DNA of 64,000 nucleotides from Variovorax paradoxus (GTDB taxonomy: Bacteria > Pseudomonadota > Gammaproteobacteria > Burkholderiales > Burkholderiaceae_C): positions 21,717 to 85,716 of the forward strand of contig NZ_JAGGNW010000028.1 of the NCBI RefSeq assembly GCF_018614875.1. Direction: 5' to 3'. Within the stretch, counting starts at the first letter, position 1. Every line of letters begins with the position of its first letter. Positions 1 to 8,899 of this stretch are shown here, piece by piece. The position numbers and the translations under genes were made by a program. A model generated the notes under the pieces. The model was not told where the DNA came from and searched no databases. It was given only the letters and a program-made list of their open reading frames with translations.

Positions 1-1287
1 GAGTTGGGCCTCGTCGGCGATGCGCCGCTGCGCGATGCGCGGGAGATGCTGGTCGAACTGGCCGCCATCGTGCGCACGGTCGAGGGGCAACTCGGCACCG
101 CTGTCGACGTCGAATGGGCCTGCGACGGCGAGCGCGTGTGGGTGCTTCAGGGGCGGCCGATCACCTCGCTGCATGCGGCGGCGGACGACGCGGCCCTCGC
201 CGAGTGGACGGATCTCTATCTTGCGGCCGATGAAGACATCGCCGCCTTCCGGCCGCTACCGGCCTTCGCGAACTACTTCCGCTCCAAGCGCCGACCGCTG
301 GCGCTGCTGGCGCACGCGCACGGCGTGGCCTCGGGCACGGCGCTGCTGGTGCGTGGCAATGCGGGCGGCTTCGAGGAGGCCTCACGCATGCAAGCGCTCT
401 GCGCGCGCTTCGGCGAAGACAGCGTGGTGCTCGACTTTTCCGACGGCCTGAGGCAGCAGGTTCTGCCCACCGGTGAACTGGCGTCGCGCCTGCGGCAGGT
501 GCTGGGCACGAAGGCATCGACCTTCGTGATCCGCGACTACGTGCGCGGCGACTGGGGACTCATCACCCAGCCCACCGAAGACGGTGGCGTGCTCTGCGAA
601 TGTTCCGCCGACGGCCTGCTGGCGATCAACCGTGGGTCAGCCCAAACGCAGGTGTTCTTTATCGGCTGCGACCGACAGGTAACCGGCGCGCAATCCGCCG
701 CGGCCGCGCCATTCGGCGCGCGCGAACGCGAACAGCTGCACCGCGCCACCCACGCGGCGGTGGCGCGTTTCGGGCCGGTCCAACTCGAATGGGTAAGCGA
801 TGCGGGGCAGTTGAGGCTGATCGACTTTTCACCGATCAAGAGCCTGCACGTCGCGCTGGGCGACGACGGCCACGAGGAGGACGGCCGGCGGACGATCTCC
901 CCCGGTTTTGCGCACGGCGCGGCGCTGGTGGTGCTGGCCGACAGGCAGCTGGAAGACATCAGCATTGCCGCGACCGTGTCGATCATCCACATGCCGAGCG
1001 CGGAGAGTCTCGGCCCGGCCATCGTCCGGTTGGCGGAGCGGGCGCGCGCAGGCGGCGGATCGATGATCGTCGTGGCCCCGCGCCCCTATGCCGCGCTGGC
1101 GGCGCTCATCCCGTATGTCTCGGGCTTCGTGTTCGAGCAGGCCTCGATGCTGTGCCACCTCGCGATCCTGCTCCGGGAAGGCCAGGTGCCCGCGGTCGCC
1201 TCTCGCGCGCTCTACGCGCGCGGCCTCGAAGGCGAGAGCCTGACGATCGAGGCCCGCGCGGTACGCACCAGCCGGGAGACGGCGTGA
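1..1287 (+). CDS. PEP-synthase-like (PPDK-family) phosphotransferase, 5' end outside window
   Basis: The frame is open from the first base, so the N-terminal ATP-grasp domain is cut off by the window edge; the visible part has about 428 residues. Near residues 37-57 it has the end of a pyruvate-phosphate-dikinase ATP-grasp domain (EWACDGERVWVLQGRPITS). Near residues 260-283 a second, similar block occurs (EWVSDAGQLRLIDFSPIKS), suggesting a duplicated ATP-grasp half. The C-terminus resembles the swivelling phosphohistidine domain of PEP-utilizing enzymes, with CHLAILLREGQVPAVAS where the family has HAAIVARE-x-GIPAV; the His is the likely phospho-carrier. Family members move phosphate from ATP via His to a small molecule such as pyruvate, rifampicin or alkyl phosphates. 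The substrate here is unknown. It overlaps the next gene by 4 nt. Confidence 0.72.
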   Translation, partial: ELGLVGDAPLRDAREMLVELAAIVRTVEGQLGTAVDVEWACDGERVWVLQGRPITSLHAAADDAALAEWTDLYLAADEDIAAFRPLPAFANYFRSKRRPLALLAHAHGVASGTALLVRGNAGGFEEASRMQALCARFGEDSVVLDFSDGLRQQVLPTGELASRLRQVLGTKASTFVIRDYVRGDWGLITQPTEDGGVLCECSADGLLAINRGSAQTQVFFIGCDRQVTGAQSAAAAPFGAREREQLHRATHAAVARFGPVQLEWVSDAGQLRLIDFSPIKSLHVALGDDGHEEDGRRTISPGFAHGAALVVLADRQLEDISIAATVSIIHMPSAESLGPAIVRLAERARAGGGSMIVVAPRPYAALAALIPYVSGFVFEQASMLCHLAILLREGQVPAVASRALYARGLEGESLTIEARAVRTSRETA

Positions 1288-2507
1288 GCGAACCCGTCTA
1301 CTTCCTCGTGCACGCGAACGCTGCGCCGCAGGAGCTCGTGGCCATCCTGGTGTGCAACGGCACCGCCTTGCGCAAGGGCCCGAACAGCTTCTACGTGCGC
1401 GGCGGAGATCTCCGGCTGCAGGCCGTCTGGCTCGCCGATGGACGCTGCGAGGCCCCACCGACGGATTCGCCGGCCTTCGAGTACCGCAGCTTCAGCGCAG
1501 CGCAGCGCACGGCCAGCCGCAGCTTCTGCGCCTGGCTCTGCGCGCGGTATCCAACGCTGGGGTCCGCGCTCGATGCCGGTGCCGGCCTTCCGCCGCGCAT
1601 TGCGCCGACCATCGTCGCCACCCGCGAAGGCGACTCGCTCGCTTTCCAACACTTCGTGCAGCAGGGCGAACTCGGCAGCCTGTTCGTGCGCTACCGCGAC
1701 GAGGCGATGCCCGATGCGCCGCTGGCCTGGCGCCACTTCGACAGCCTGCTCGCAAGCCACGCACCCGTGCTCGCCGCGCTGCGCCCCGCGCTCGGCGACG
1801 AGTGCTGGTACACCAAGTGGCGACCCGACCTGGAGATGGAGCGCAAGTTCACCTTTCGGGGCATTCCCGACACCTGGCGCCTGCTAATGGCCTTCCACGA
1901 CGCCATCGCCGACGGCGCGCTGCCCGACTTCGTGCCCGAGATCGACCGCGAGATCCAGGTCTGGGACTACGAGCAGCACATCTTCGAGGTGCTGGGTGCC
2001 AATGCAGAGAGCGGCTACGTCGCCTACATCCCCCAGGCGGACGGCCGCATGACCGTCAAGCGCAAGTGGTTCATCGAGAACAGCGAGGTGCGCCGCGAAT
2101 CCCTATGGGGCAACCTGACGCTCGGAATGAACGACATCGAGGCGCATGTGCGCACACTGACGTCCGAGGCCACGCGGCGGTTGCCCTCGTACCGGCGCAA
2201 GCGCTTCGACGCGCAGTTCGAATCGCTCGCCACCGGCAACATCTTCGGCATCTACATGGACGTGTGCCGCACGCTCGACGATGCGCATTCCTTCTCGCAG
2301 TGCGAGGTCGAGTACTGCCGAACGCGCAGCTTCGGCGAGCTGCGCGGGCTGCAGCCGGACTTCGACACCATATCGCGCTTCGTGGGTGCGTCGCTCGCGC
2401 GTTGGGGGCAGGCGCACCAGCAGGATCTGTACTCCAAGCTCGACTTCGTGCGCGAGATTGCGGACGCCGGCCAAGCGGAAACCGAACCCGAGCGGAGAGT
2501 TGCATGA
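1284..2507 (+). CDS. Unknown protein with CYTH-like signature
   Basis: The GTG at 1284 is chosen because it overlaps the preceding stop by 4 nt (GTGA), giving 407 residues; the frame is also open further upstream, but that part is a shadow of the PEP-synthase-like gene. In the middle it has LEMERKFTFRG, which resembles the ExExK motif that starts CYTH/triphosphate-tunnel domains. VKRKWFIENSEVRRE and QCEVEYCRTRS follow, recalling the later paired basic and acidic strands of that fold. CYTH proteins bind triphosphates or polyphosphate through such residues with a divalent metal. The N-terminal 170 residues are not recognised. No signal peptide or membrane segment is seen. The C-terminal ESLATGNIF and YCRTRS blocks recur in the next gene, so the two are probably diverged paralogues. 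The CYTH assignment is an inference. Confidence 0.6.
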   Translation: MSEPVYFLVHANAAPQELVAILVCNGTALRKGPNSFYVRGGDLRLQAVWLADGRCEAPPTDSPAFEYRSFSAAQRTASRSFCAWLCARYPTLGSALDAGAGLPPRIAPTIVATREGDSLAFQHFVQQGELGSLFVRYRDEAMPDAPLAWRHFDSLLASHAPVLAALRPALGDECWYTKWRPDLEMERKFTFRGIPDTWRLLMAFHDAIADGALPDFVPEIDREIQVWDYEQHIFEVLGANAESGYVAYIPQADGRMTVKRKWFIENSEVRRESLWGNLTLGMNDIEAHVRTLTSEATRRLPSYRRKRFDAQFESLATGNIFGIYMDVCRTLDDAHSFSQCEVEYCRTRSFGELRGLQPDFDTISRFVGASLARWGQAHQQDLYSKLDFVREIADAGQAETEPERRVA

Positions 2508-3628
2508 ACGAGGCGAGCTCGATGATCGTTTTCGGCAACTGGCGCGTGCGCCACGCCGAGCCCTCGCCCGAAGCGGCACGGCGGTTGCGCGTGCAGCGCG
2601 TGGCCGTCCGTTCGGGCGCCCGCGCGGCCCAGGTGGACTGCCGCGGCGCGCATGTGCTCGTCGCGCATTGCGTGGATGAGACATGGCAGCCCTACCCCGA
2701 TGCCAGCACACCCGTGACCGGCTGCAACATCGACCCCGACTGGGTACCACTTGCCCATGTCGACATCGATGACGGGTTGATGCACATCAGGCACCTGATC
2801 GACCGGGCCGACCGCCACGTAGCGCATTTCATCGCGCCGCCGGTGCCGGTGCCGCCTTTCGCACCGCCACTGCTGTACGAGCAGTTGTGGCAGGCATTTC
2901 AGGCAAACCACCTGCAGACCAGCAACTACGAGTGCTATTACGCCGTGCATGCCGCGCCAGAGGAGCTGCACGTGGCCATCGATTCCACGGCACCGCTCGA
3001 CGTGCTGGCACTCGGCGACGCATGGCTGGACGAACTCGGCGCCGACATCGCTTCGCACTTCGTCGCGCAGATCGGGGACGAGTTGCAGCACGGCAGCCAC
3101 GACAATGTCCTGTGCCAGGTGCTACCTCATCTCGAGGGCGGTTGCGGATGGGCCAATGCCGCGATCTTCAGCCGCAAGCGCCGCGCCACGGTGCTCGAGC
3201 CGCTGGCTGAGTTCAGCGTGGTGCTGCGGCAGGACAACTGCATGCCGTGGACGGAACAACGCCACCCCGACCAACGCTACGGTACGGCGGTCGAGGTCGA
3301 TCTCGCACAGCATTTGGACCTGCCACTGCGGCCAGTCGTGCGTTGGCGCCACACGCGGGCGAGTTCGGGTTGCGAGTCACTCGAAACGGGCAATCTCTTC
3401 AGCGTGGGATTTTCCTGCGCGCAGGCTGCCGCGCCCGTGTTTTGGTGCGCGATCGGCTATCTGCGCACCCGCGGCGATGGCAGCGCCGCGCTCGTCGCGC
3501 AGGAACAGGCCGCGCTGCGCGACAAAGTCCTGCAATTTCTCCGACGGCAAGGCCTCGACGCACAAACTGCCTCCGGAGGCATCGCCATTTTGTATGAACG
3601 CATTGCAGAAGGAAGCCTCCGCCCATGA
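2504..3628 (+). CDS. Unknown protein, probable paralogue of the preceding gene
   Basis: The ATG at 2504 lies in an ATGA overlap with the preceding stop and gives 374 residues; the frame is open much further upstream only as a shadow. No domain is recognised with confidence. The C-terminal part contains ESLETGNLFSVGF followed about 18 residues later by IGYLRTRGD, matching ESLATGNIFGIYM and VEYCRTRSF at the same relative place in the upstream protein. The ExExK-like motif is not clearly kept, so it may be a binding or structural partner rather than an active enzyme. It looks cytoplasmic, with no signal peptide. It overlaps the HprK-like gene by 4 nt, which supports coupled translation. Confidence 0.6.
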   Translation: MNEASSMIVFGNWRVRHAEPSPEAARRLRVQRVAVRSGARAAQVDCRGAHVLVAHCVDETWQPYPDASTPVTGCNIDPDWVPLAHVDIDDGLMHIRHLIDRADRHVAHFIAPPVPVPPFAPPLLYEQLWQAFQANHLQTSNYECYYAVHAAPEELHVAIDSTAPLDVLALGDAWLDELGADIASHFVAQIGDELQHGSHDNVLCQVLPHLEGGCGWANAAIFSRKRRATVLEPLAEFSVVLRQDNCMPWTEQRHPDQRYGTAVEVDLAQHLDLPLRPVVRWRHTRASSGCESLETGNLFSVGFSCAQAAAPVFWCAIGYLRTRGDGSAALVAQEQAALRDKVLQFLRRQGLDAQTASGGIAILYERIAEGSLRP

Positions 3629-4674
3629 TGAACAGCCTGTTAACCAACACCGTGTTCAGCCTGCGCCTGCGGGCGGGCGACGTATCGAACCCGCTGGCGA
3701 TGCGCCTGCGAACATTTCTCTCGCCCTATCTCTGGGCCGGCACCGGGGACGGCACGCCGGACCTGGCGCTCGACCTGCATGCCGCCGCCGACTTCCGGCC
3801 TGAATGGTGCGCCCTCTGCATCGCACCGATGACGATCCGCGAAACCTACGCCATCGGCTTCACGCTCAAGGTGGTGCGCGGCGTGATGGAAGACGGCACG
3901 CAGCTCGCATGGGATGCGGACATGCGCGTGGGGTACCGCTACAGCATCGCGCGGCGCGAAGTCGCGTTCTATGGCGACGAGGCGACGGCTTTCATCCATC
4001 TGATCGAACTCGTGCGCTACTTCGGCCTGCTGGTCGAGCAGGCCAAGGGTACGGCCGTTCTGCACAGCTCGGCCGTGTTCGACGAGAAGACCGGTGGCGT
4101 GATCGCCATCGCGGGCGTCAAGGGTGCAGGCAAGACCACCACCATGCTCGACCTCGTGCTCGGGCAGGGCCATCGCTATTTTTCGGGTGACAAGCTGCTG
4201 CTGGACGTGGTGGATGGCCGGCTGCGCGCGCGTGGCTGGCCTGACTATCCGCACGTCGGCCTGGGCTCGCTGCGGCAGCACCCGGCACTGGTCGAACGGC
4301 TCGGCAGCCAGGCCGTCGCGGCTTTGGACGCCACGCGCCCCGACTCCGACAAGATCCTGCTTACCCCCGAGGCCTTTGCCAGCGCCGTCGGTCGCAGCCC
4401 CATTGGCAGCGGCTGGCTCGAGCGCATCGTGCTGCCAGAGGTCGCGGTGGACGCGGCGCTCCGCGCAAGGCCGCTGCGCGGCGAGGAGATCGACGACGTG
4501 CTCGGCGATCCGCGCATCTTCGAGTGGCCGCACACCTTCATCACGTCGACCTGGCACGGCATCCCGCCGGCCGACTGCGCGATGGAGCGGCGCGTCGCCG
4601 CGCCTGTTGCCGCCGCGCTGGGCACCCTCCCCTGGATCAGCACACCCGGGCGCGCGGCTCTGGTCGATGCCTGA
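3625..4674 (+). CDS. HPr kinase/phosphorylase-like P-loop protein
   Basis: This 349-residue protein has a Walker A loop (GVKGAGKTT, about residues 165-173) preceded by the HSSAVF...GVIAIAG strand. SGDKLLLDV follows, as in the HprK C-terminal domain and the HprK-like kinases found with peptide natural-product clusters. True HprK phosphorylates Ser46 of HPr; here no PTS protein is nearby, so the substrate is probably another member of this operon or a small molecule. The N-terminal 150 residues are not the canonical HprK N-domain. The ATG at 3625 overlaps the preceding stop. The end is followed by a 21-nt gap to another P-loop kinase. Confidence 0.68.
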   Translation: MMNSLLTNTVFSLRLRAGDVSNPLAMRLRTFLSPYLWAGTGDGTPDLALDLHAAADFRPEWCALCIAPMTIRETYAIGFTLKVVRGVMEDGTQLAWDADMRVGYRYSIARREVAFYGDEATAFIHLIELVRYFGLLVEQAKGTAVLHSSAVFDEKTGGVIAIAGVKGAGKTTTMLDLVLGQGHRYFSGDKLLLDVVDGRLRARGWPDYPHVGLGSLRQHPALVERLGSQAVAALDATRPDSDKILLTPEAFASAVGRSPIGSGWLERIVLPEVAVDAALRARPLRGEEIDDVLGDPRIFEWPHTFITSTWHGIPPADCAMERRVAAPVAAALGTLPWISTPGRAALVDA

Positions 4675-4695
4675 ACGCCCGAGGGAGTACAGCGC

Positions 4696-5307
4696 ATGCC
4701 GGATCACATCTCTACGGAACCGGCCACATCGCGCCCGTTCCTCGGCCTGTGTCTCGTGGCGCCGAGCGGCTCGGGCAAGAGCACGACCGCGCAGCTGATC
4801 CGCCACTGGCTGATCACGCGCGGGCATTCGGTCGAGGTCGTGAAGCTGGCCGAGCCGCTGTATCGCATCCAGGCGATGTTCTATGCCGAGGCCGGCATCG
4901 CCCTTACGCCCGAGACGCAAGACCAGGAACTGCTCGAAAGCGTGGCCACGCAGCTGCGCGCCATCCATGCGCGCGCGCTGTCCGACGGTTTCCTGCGGCG
5001 CCTGGCGGCCTCGCGCGCCGACGTGGTGATCAACGACGACCTGCGCGACGACCGCATCGACTGGCCTGCGTTGCGCGCGGCGGGCTTTCGGGTGATCAAG
5101 GTGGCGGCGCGCGCGGAGGTTCGCGCGCAACGGCTGGCCGAACGGAACGATCTCAGCGTCGTGAAGGACAGTCCGCTCGACCTGCAGATGGCACGCATCG
5201 AGGCCGATTACGTGCTCACCAACAACGGCAGCCTCGCGGCGTTGGAGGCACAGGTGGACGGCCTCTGCAGACTTCTGGTCGGCGAGCGCGCGGAGGCCGC
5301 AGCATGA
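4696..5307 (+). CDS. Small P-loop kinase of the nucleotide/dephospho-CoA kinase type
   Basis: This 203-residue protein carries a Walker A motif near the N-terminus (APSGSGKST, about residues 20-28). VVINDDLRDDRIDW around residues 110-123 is where the family places its acidic Walker B/substrate residues. RAQRLAERNDL is a lid-like basic stretch. The order matches nucleoside-monophosphate and dephospho-CoA kinase-like folds, but the substrate-specific residues do not identify one member. It ends in ATGA overlap with the alkaline-phosphatase-like gene. The likely role is phosphorylation of a small-molecule intermediate in the operon's pathway, which is inference. Confidence 0.65.
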   Translation: MPDHISTEPATSRPFLGLCLVAPSGSGKSTTAQLIRHWLITRGHSVEVVKLAEPLYRIQAMFYAEAGIALTPETQDQELLESVATQLRAIHARALSDGFLRRLAASRADVVINDDLRDDRIDWPALRAAGFRVIKVAARAEVRAQRLAERNDLSVVKDSPLDLQMARIEADYVLTNNGSLAALEAQVDGLCRLLVGERAEAAA

Positions 5308-6950
5308 CGCCCGAGAAAGGCCTGTTCTGGCTGTTGATCGACGGCTTGTCGCACAGGTTGTGGCAACAGCTCGCGCCAATGCTGCCGCTGCGCGTGGATT
5401 GCGCGCTGCCGCTGGAGCCGCTGTCGCCCAACTGCCAAACGCCGCCTTCGCTGTTCAGCATCTGGAGCGGGCTCGACGCCAACGCGCACGGGCTCACGGG
5501 CTACGAGATTCCCGACATCGAGGCGGAAGACCCGCTTGCTGTCGCCGATGCTTTCGGCCGCTGGCCGCGCGCCACGCCAATGGTGTGGGACCGCTGGGCC
5601 GTCGCGGGCGGCCGCATCCGCACCAGCGCCGTGCCCTTCGTGCAGCCGTCGCGGCTCGCGGGCGCGTTGCTGTCGCACACCGAGGTCTATGCCCGCCTTG
5701 TGAGCCCACCCGCGGTGCTGGCGCCGGGCGATGCGTTGTCGGTACCTGCGATTCACCTGCATTGCGCCGTGTCGGTGTCTCCCGACAAGAGCGCGATGGT
5801 GCTGCACAACGTGCCGACGGGCGGCGATCTGCACGTGCCCTTTGGCAGCAGCTGCCATGTCGCGCTGTCATCGGCACTGCCGGCCGCGCTGGCCGGCGAG
5901 ACCAACCGCGCGTTCGCGGTTCACGCCGCGCACGTGGAAGGTCAGCCGCGGCTGTGCTTCCTGGGCTTCCAGCCCGTCTTCGTGCATGGCCGCGACGCCG
6001 CGTTGCGCCGACTGGCGCTACGCCATCGCGCATGCAGCGTGGGCAACCCGGCCAAGCTGCATGCGAGCGGCGCGCTGGGCCGACATGCGGACCAGGGCGG
6101 CGACGGCTCGGCGGAACTGCTGCTGCTCGACCTGCTCGACGTAATGCACTACAGCTTTCTCGATGACATCCTGTGGAGCCTGCGCGCGGGCGATGCGGAC
6201 CTCACGGTGGGCTACTACCCGGTGATCGACCTGGTGTCGCATCAACTGCTGCGATATCTCGAACCCGCCTCGACCGCGCCGCAGCATGCGGTGGCCGGCG
6301 CGGTCCGCGTGCGGCTTGTGCGTTGGCTCTTCGAGCTATTCAATGGCTGCCAAGCGCTGCTCGCGCCGGGTTGCCGCTTCATCGCGCACTCCGATCACGG
6401 CATGCAACCGCTGAGCCACGACCTCGCACCCAACCGCTGTTTCGCGACGCACGGCTGGCTCACGACAACCGCCGGCGGGCAAGTCGACACGGAACGCTCG
6501 ATGATGTTCTATCACCCGGCCGAGAACGGCTGGCTGGCCCTGCATCCCGCGCGCATGGCGGCGGCCGGGGTGACGCCACAAGCCGCCGTCGACGCGCTGA
6601 ACGGTGCCCTGCCATCCGATCTTTCCGGAGCCTTCCAGTTGATCGAAGGACCCGTGGTCGACCTGGCCGGCGGATGGACGAGTCCCTGGTACCTGCAGGC
6701 GCCCACAGCCGCTCGCCTGGTCAAATCCCCCCTTCTTCCCTTTGCCGCGGAAACCCGCAAGGGAGGCGATCACACTTGCTGGTCCGACGCCCCCTGGCTC
6801 AAGGGCGTTTTCCTGGAACCCACGCCGCAGCCCGGCACGCCTGCATGGCAGGTGCCGCTGACGCTGGTGCAGCTGGCACCGGCGCTCATGGCCGAGTTGG
6901 GCCGGCCCGCGCATGCCGTGACATCGGGGGAGGCGCACGAGTGGCACTGA
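5304..6950 (+). CDS. Alkaline-phosphatase-superfamily hydrolase (type I phosphodiesterase/phosphomutase-like)
   Basis: The ATG at 5304 overlaps the kinase stop by 4 nt and gives 548 residues; upstream in-frame sequence is shadow. Superfamily landmarks appear in order: LIDGLSHRLW at the N-terminus (first metal Asp), TPPSLFSIWSGLDANAHGLTGYE (nucleophile Ser/Thr region), YPVIDLVSHQLLRY (Asp and His metal ligands) and IAHSDHGM (Asp-His metal pair). These are the metal ligands of nucleotide pyrophosphatase, phosphonate hydrolase and phosphoglycerate mutase relatives. No signal peptide is seen, so it probably acts in the cytoplasm on an operon intermediate, unlike the classic periplasmic phosphatases. 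The substrate cannot be read from sequence. Confidence 0.72.
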   Translation: MTPEKGLFWLLIDGLSHRLWQQLAPMLPLRVDCALPLEPLSPNCQTPPSLFSIWSGLDANAHGLTGYEIPDIEAEDPLAVADAFGRWPRATPMVWDRWAVAGGRIRTSAVPFVQPSRLAGALLSHTEVYARLVSPPAVLAPGDALSVPAIHLHCAVSVSPDKSAMVLHNVPTGGDLHVPFGSSCHVALSSALPAALAGETNRAFAVHAAHVEGQPRLCFLGFQPVFVHGRDAALRRLALRHRACSVGNPAKLHASGALGRHADQGGDGSAELLLLDLLDVMHYSFLDDILWSLRAGDADLTVGYYPVIDLVSHQLLRYLEPASTAPQHAVAGAVRVRLVRWLFELFNGCQALLAPGCRFIAHSDHGMQPLSHDLAPNRCFATHGWLTTTAGGQVDTERSMMFYHPAENGWLALHPARMAAAGVTPQAAVDALNGALPSDLSGAFQLIEGPVVDLAGGWTSPWYLQAPTAARLVKSPLLPFAAETRKGGDHTCWSDAPWLKGVFLEPTPQPGTPAWQVPLTLVQLAPALMAELGRPAHAVTSGEAHEWH

Positions 6951-7726
6951 AGGCACTTCTGATCGACATCGATGGAACCCTTGTATTTCGGGGCGAAGCC
7001 ATCACCGGAGCGAACCGGGCGTTGCGCGAGGCCGCGGAGGCCGGCCTGGCGGTACGGCTGCTGACCAACATCAGCGCAAAGCTGCCGCATCACATCGCCT
7101 CCGGGCTGCATGCATGCGGCATCGAAATGGCCGAAGAGTGCATACAGACCGCGGGTATGGCCTGCAGCGCGTACATCCGAAGGACGCCCGATGCGTCATG
7201 CCACTTGTTGGTACCCGACGCCATGGCCGCCCTCTTCGAGGGCATCCGGCGCGACGACGCGAAGCCCGATTTCGTCATCATCGGCGATGTTGCGGAGCGC
7301 TTCGACTACGAGCTGCTCAACGGAGTTTTCCGAATGCTGGCCGGCGGCGCGCAGCTCGTGGTGCCGCACCGCAACCTCTACTGGTTCGACGGCGCCGGGC
7401 CTCCCCGGCTGGATGCCGGTGCCTTCATCCTCGGGCTGGAGGCGGCAGCAGGCCAAGCGGCCATCGTCACAGGCAAGCCGTCAGCGGTGTTCTTCCAGGC
7501 CGCACTCGATGCGCTCGAGGTTTCCGCCGACGAAGCATTGGTGGTTGGGGACGACATGCTTACGGATATTGCAGGCGCCGACGCTTCAGGCCTTGCGAGC
7601 GTGCTGGTGCGCACCGGCAAGGGGGAGCCCGCACGCGCACCGGATGCAATTACCGCCGGTACGGAACTGCAAAGCATTGGCGACCTGATGCCCTATCTGC
7701 ACAGTGCAGGTCTTCTTGCACGCTGA
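6941..7726 (+). CDS. HAD-superfamily subfamily IIA phosphatase (NagD/LHPP-like)
   Basis: The GTG at 6941 overlaps the preceding gene by 10 nt and gives 261 residues beginning with MALKALLIDIDGTL, the HAD motif I with nucleophile Asp. Motif II is in LLTNISAK, the cap-associated Lys region in IVTGKPS, and motif IV is VVGDDMLTDIAGA. The C2-type cap between them and the TN motif point to subfamily IIA, which includes NagD, phosphoglycolate phosphatase and the phospholysine/phosphohistidine phosphatase LHPP. In this operon it would dephosphorylate a product made by the kinases upstream. A 34-nt gap separates it from the PLP decarboxylase. Confidence 0.82.
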   Translation: MALKALLIDIDGTLVFRGEAITGANRALREAAEAGLAVRLLTNISAKLPHHIASGLHACGIEMAEECIQTAGMACSAYIRRTPDASCHLLVPDAMAALFEGIRRDDAKPDFVIIGDVAERFDYELLNGVFRMLAGGAQLVVPHRNLYWFDGAGPPRLDAGAFILGLEAAAGQAAIVTGKPSAVFFQAALDALEVSADEALVVGDDMLTDIAGADASGLASVLVRTGKGEPARAPDAITAGTELQSIGDLMPYLHSAGLLAR

Positions 7727-7760
7727 ACGACATTCACACAATAAGCGAGAGACAAGCACC

Positions 7761-8894
7761 ATGCAGTTCGCCACCGCCGTTCGCGCGACGGAGTTCGACG
7801 CGTTTTACACATTTAATCCCGCACGCCTGGCTCAATCAACAAGGGCTTTCGTCGAGGGCTTTCCAGGCAGGGTGCTGTATGCGGTGAAGGCCAATCCCTT
7901 GCCGCAGGTGATCTCCACCGTGCGCGCCGCGGGTGTGGCGGGCTTCGACGTGGCCTCGATCGGCGAGGCACTGCTGGTGCAAGCGGAAGCGCCGGGTGCG
8001 CGCTGCTGGTTCATGAACCCCGCCAAATCGCGCCGCGACATCGAACGCGCCTGGCGCGAACTGGGGCTGCACGACTTCGTGGTCGATTGCGCCGCGGAGC
8101 TCGAAAAGCTGCTGGAGGTACTGCCCACGAGGGAGCCTTCCATCCGCATCTACGTGCGTTTTCATTCAGGTGCGTCAGATGCGCTCTACGACCTGAACAG
8201 AAAGTTCGGCGCGTCGCACGAAGAGACACTGCGGCTTCTTCAGTGCATCGCGGCGCAGACCACATGGTCATCGGGCATCGCGTTCCATCCAGGCTCGCAG
8301 ACGATCAGCGCCGAGCCTTACCTGGCCGCGATGCAAACGGCCGCCAGGTTGATCGAGCAGGCGGACGCACCCGTGGCCGCACTGGACATCGGCGGCGGCT
8401 TTCCGGCGCGCTACGACAACATGCCGATGCCGCCGCCCGCCTCGCTGCTCGCACGACTGGGGGAGTTCATCGCTTCGTCGCCGGCACTCAGGCGGGTGGA
8501 ACTGTTGTGCGAGCCGGGACGCGTGCTGGCGTACGACTGCATGTCGCTTTTCGCGCGGGTCATCCTGCGCAAGGACCAGGCGCTCTACTGCGGCGCCGGA
8601 ATCTTCGGGGGCCTCCTGCCGGCGCAGCAGTTCTTCCAGTTGCCGGTGCGGGCATGGCGCGACGGCGAGCCGATCGATGCGGCAGCCGACGGCCGGCGCG
8701 AGTTCGTCGTCTTCGGTCCGACCTGCGACAGCAACGACCGACTCGCGTTTCCGTACGCGCTGCCCACCCAGCTGCAGGAGGGCGACTGGATCGAATTCCA
8801 GCATGTGGGCGCCTATTCGGAAAGCGTGCGCTGTGCGTTCAATGGCTTTTCGGTCGATCACCTGGTGACGGTCGGCGAGCATGAGCTGGGCTGA
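7761..8894 (+). CDS. Fold-III PLP-dependent decarboxylase (ornithine/diaminopimelate decarboxylase family)
   Basis: The ATG at 7761 is chosen over an in-frame start at 7704 because the protein then begins just before the conserved barrel and follows a purine-rich gagaga stretch; it has 377 residues. The PLP lysine lies in YAVKANPLP near residue 48, the phosphate-binding glycine loop in DIGGGFP, the PLP-ring Glu in CEPGR, and the catalytic Cys in FGPTCDSNDRL. The last motif is that of ornithine/lysine/carboxynorspermidine-type enzymes. It would decarboxylate a basic amino acid or a derivative to an amine. It lies within the phosphotransfer operon, so the amine may be a building block modified by the other enzymes. 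Confidence 0.85.
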   Translation: MQFATAVRATEFDAFYTFNPARLAQSTRAFVEGFPGRVLYAVKANPLPQVISTVRAAGVAGFDVASIGEALLVQAEAPGARCWFMNPAKSRRDIERAWRELGLHDFVVDCAAELEKLLEVLPTREPSIRIYVRFHSGASDALYDLNRKFGASHEETLRLLQCIAAQTTWSSGIAFHPGSQTISAEPYLAAMQTAARLIEQADAPVAALDIGGGFPARYDNMPMPPPASLLARLGEFIASSPALRRVELLCEPGRVLAYDCMSLFARVILRKDQALYCGAGIFGGLLPAQQFFQLPVRAWRDGEPIDAAADGRREFVVFGPTCDSNDRLAFPYALPTQLQEGDWIEFQHVGAYSESVRCAFNGFSVDHLVTVGEHELG

Positions 8895-8899
8895 AACCC

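Noticed and set aside
3640..5379. Minus-strand open frame of 579 codons opposite the kinase genes
   Set aside because: No motif, and it spans three clear plus-strand genes.
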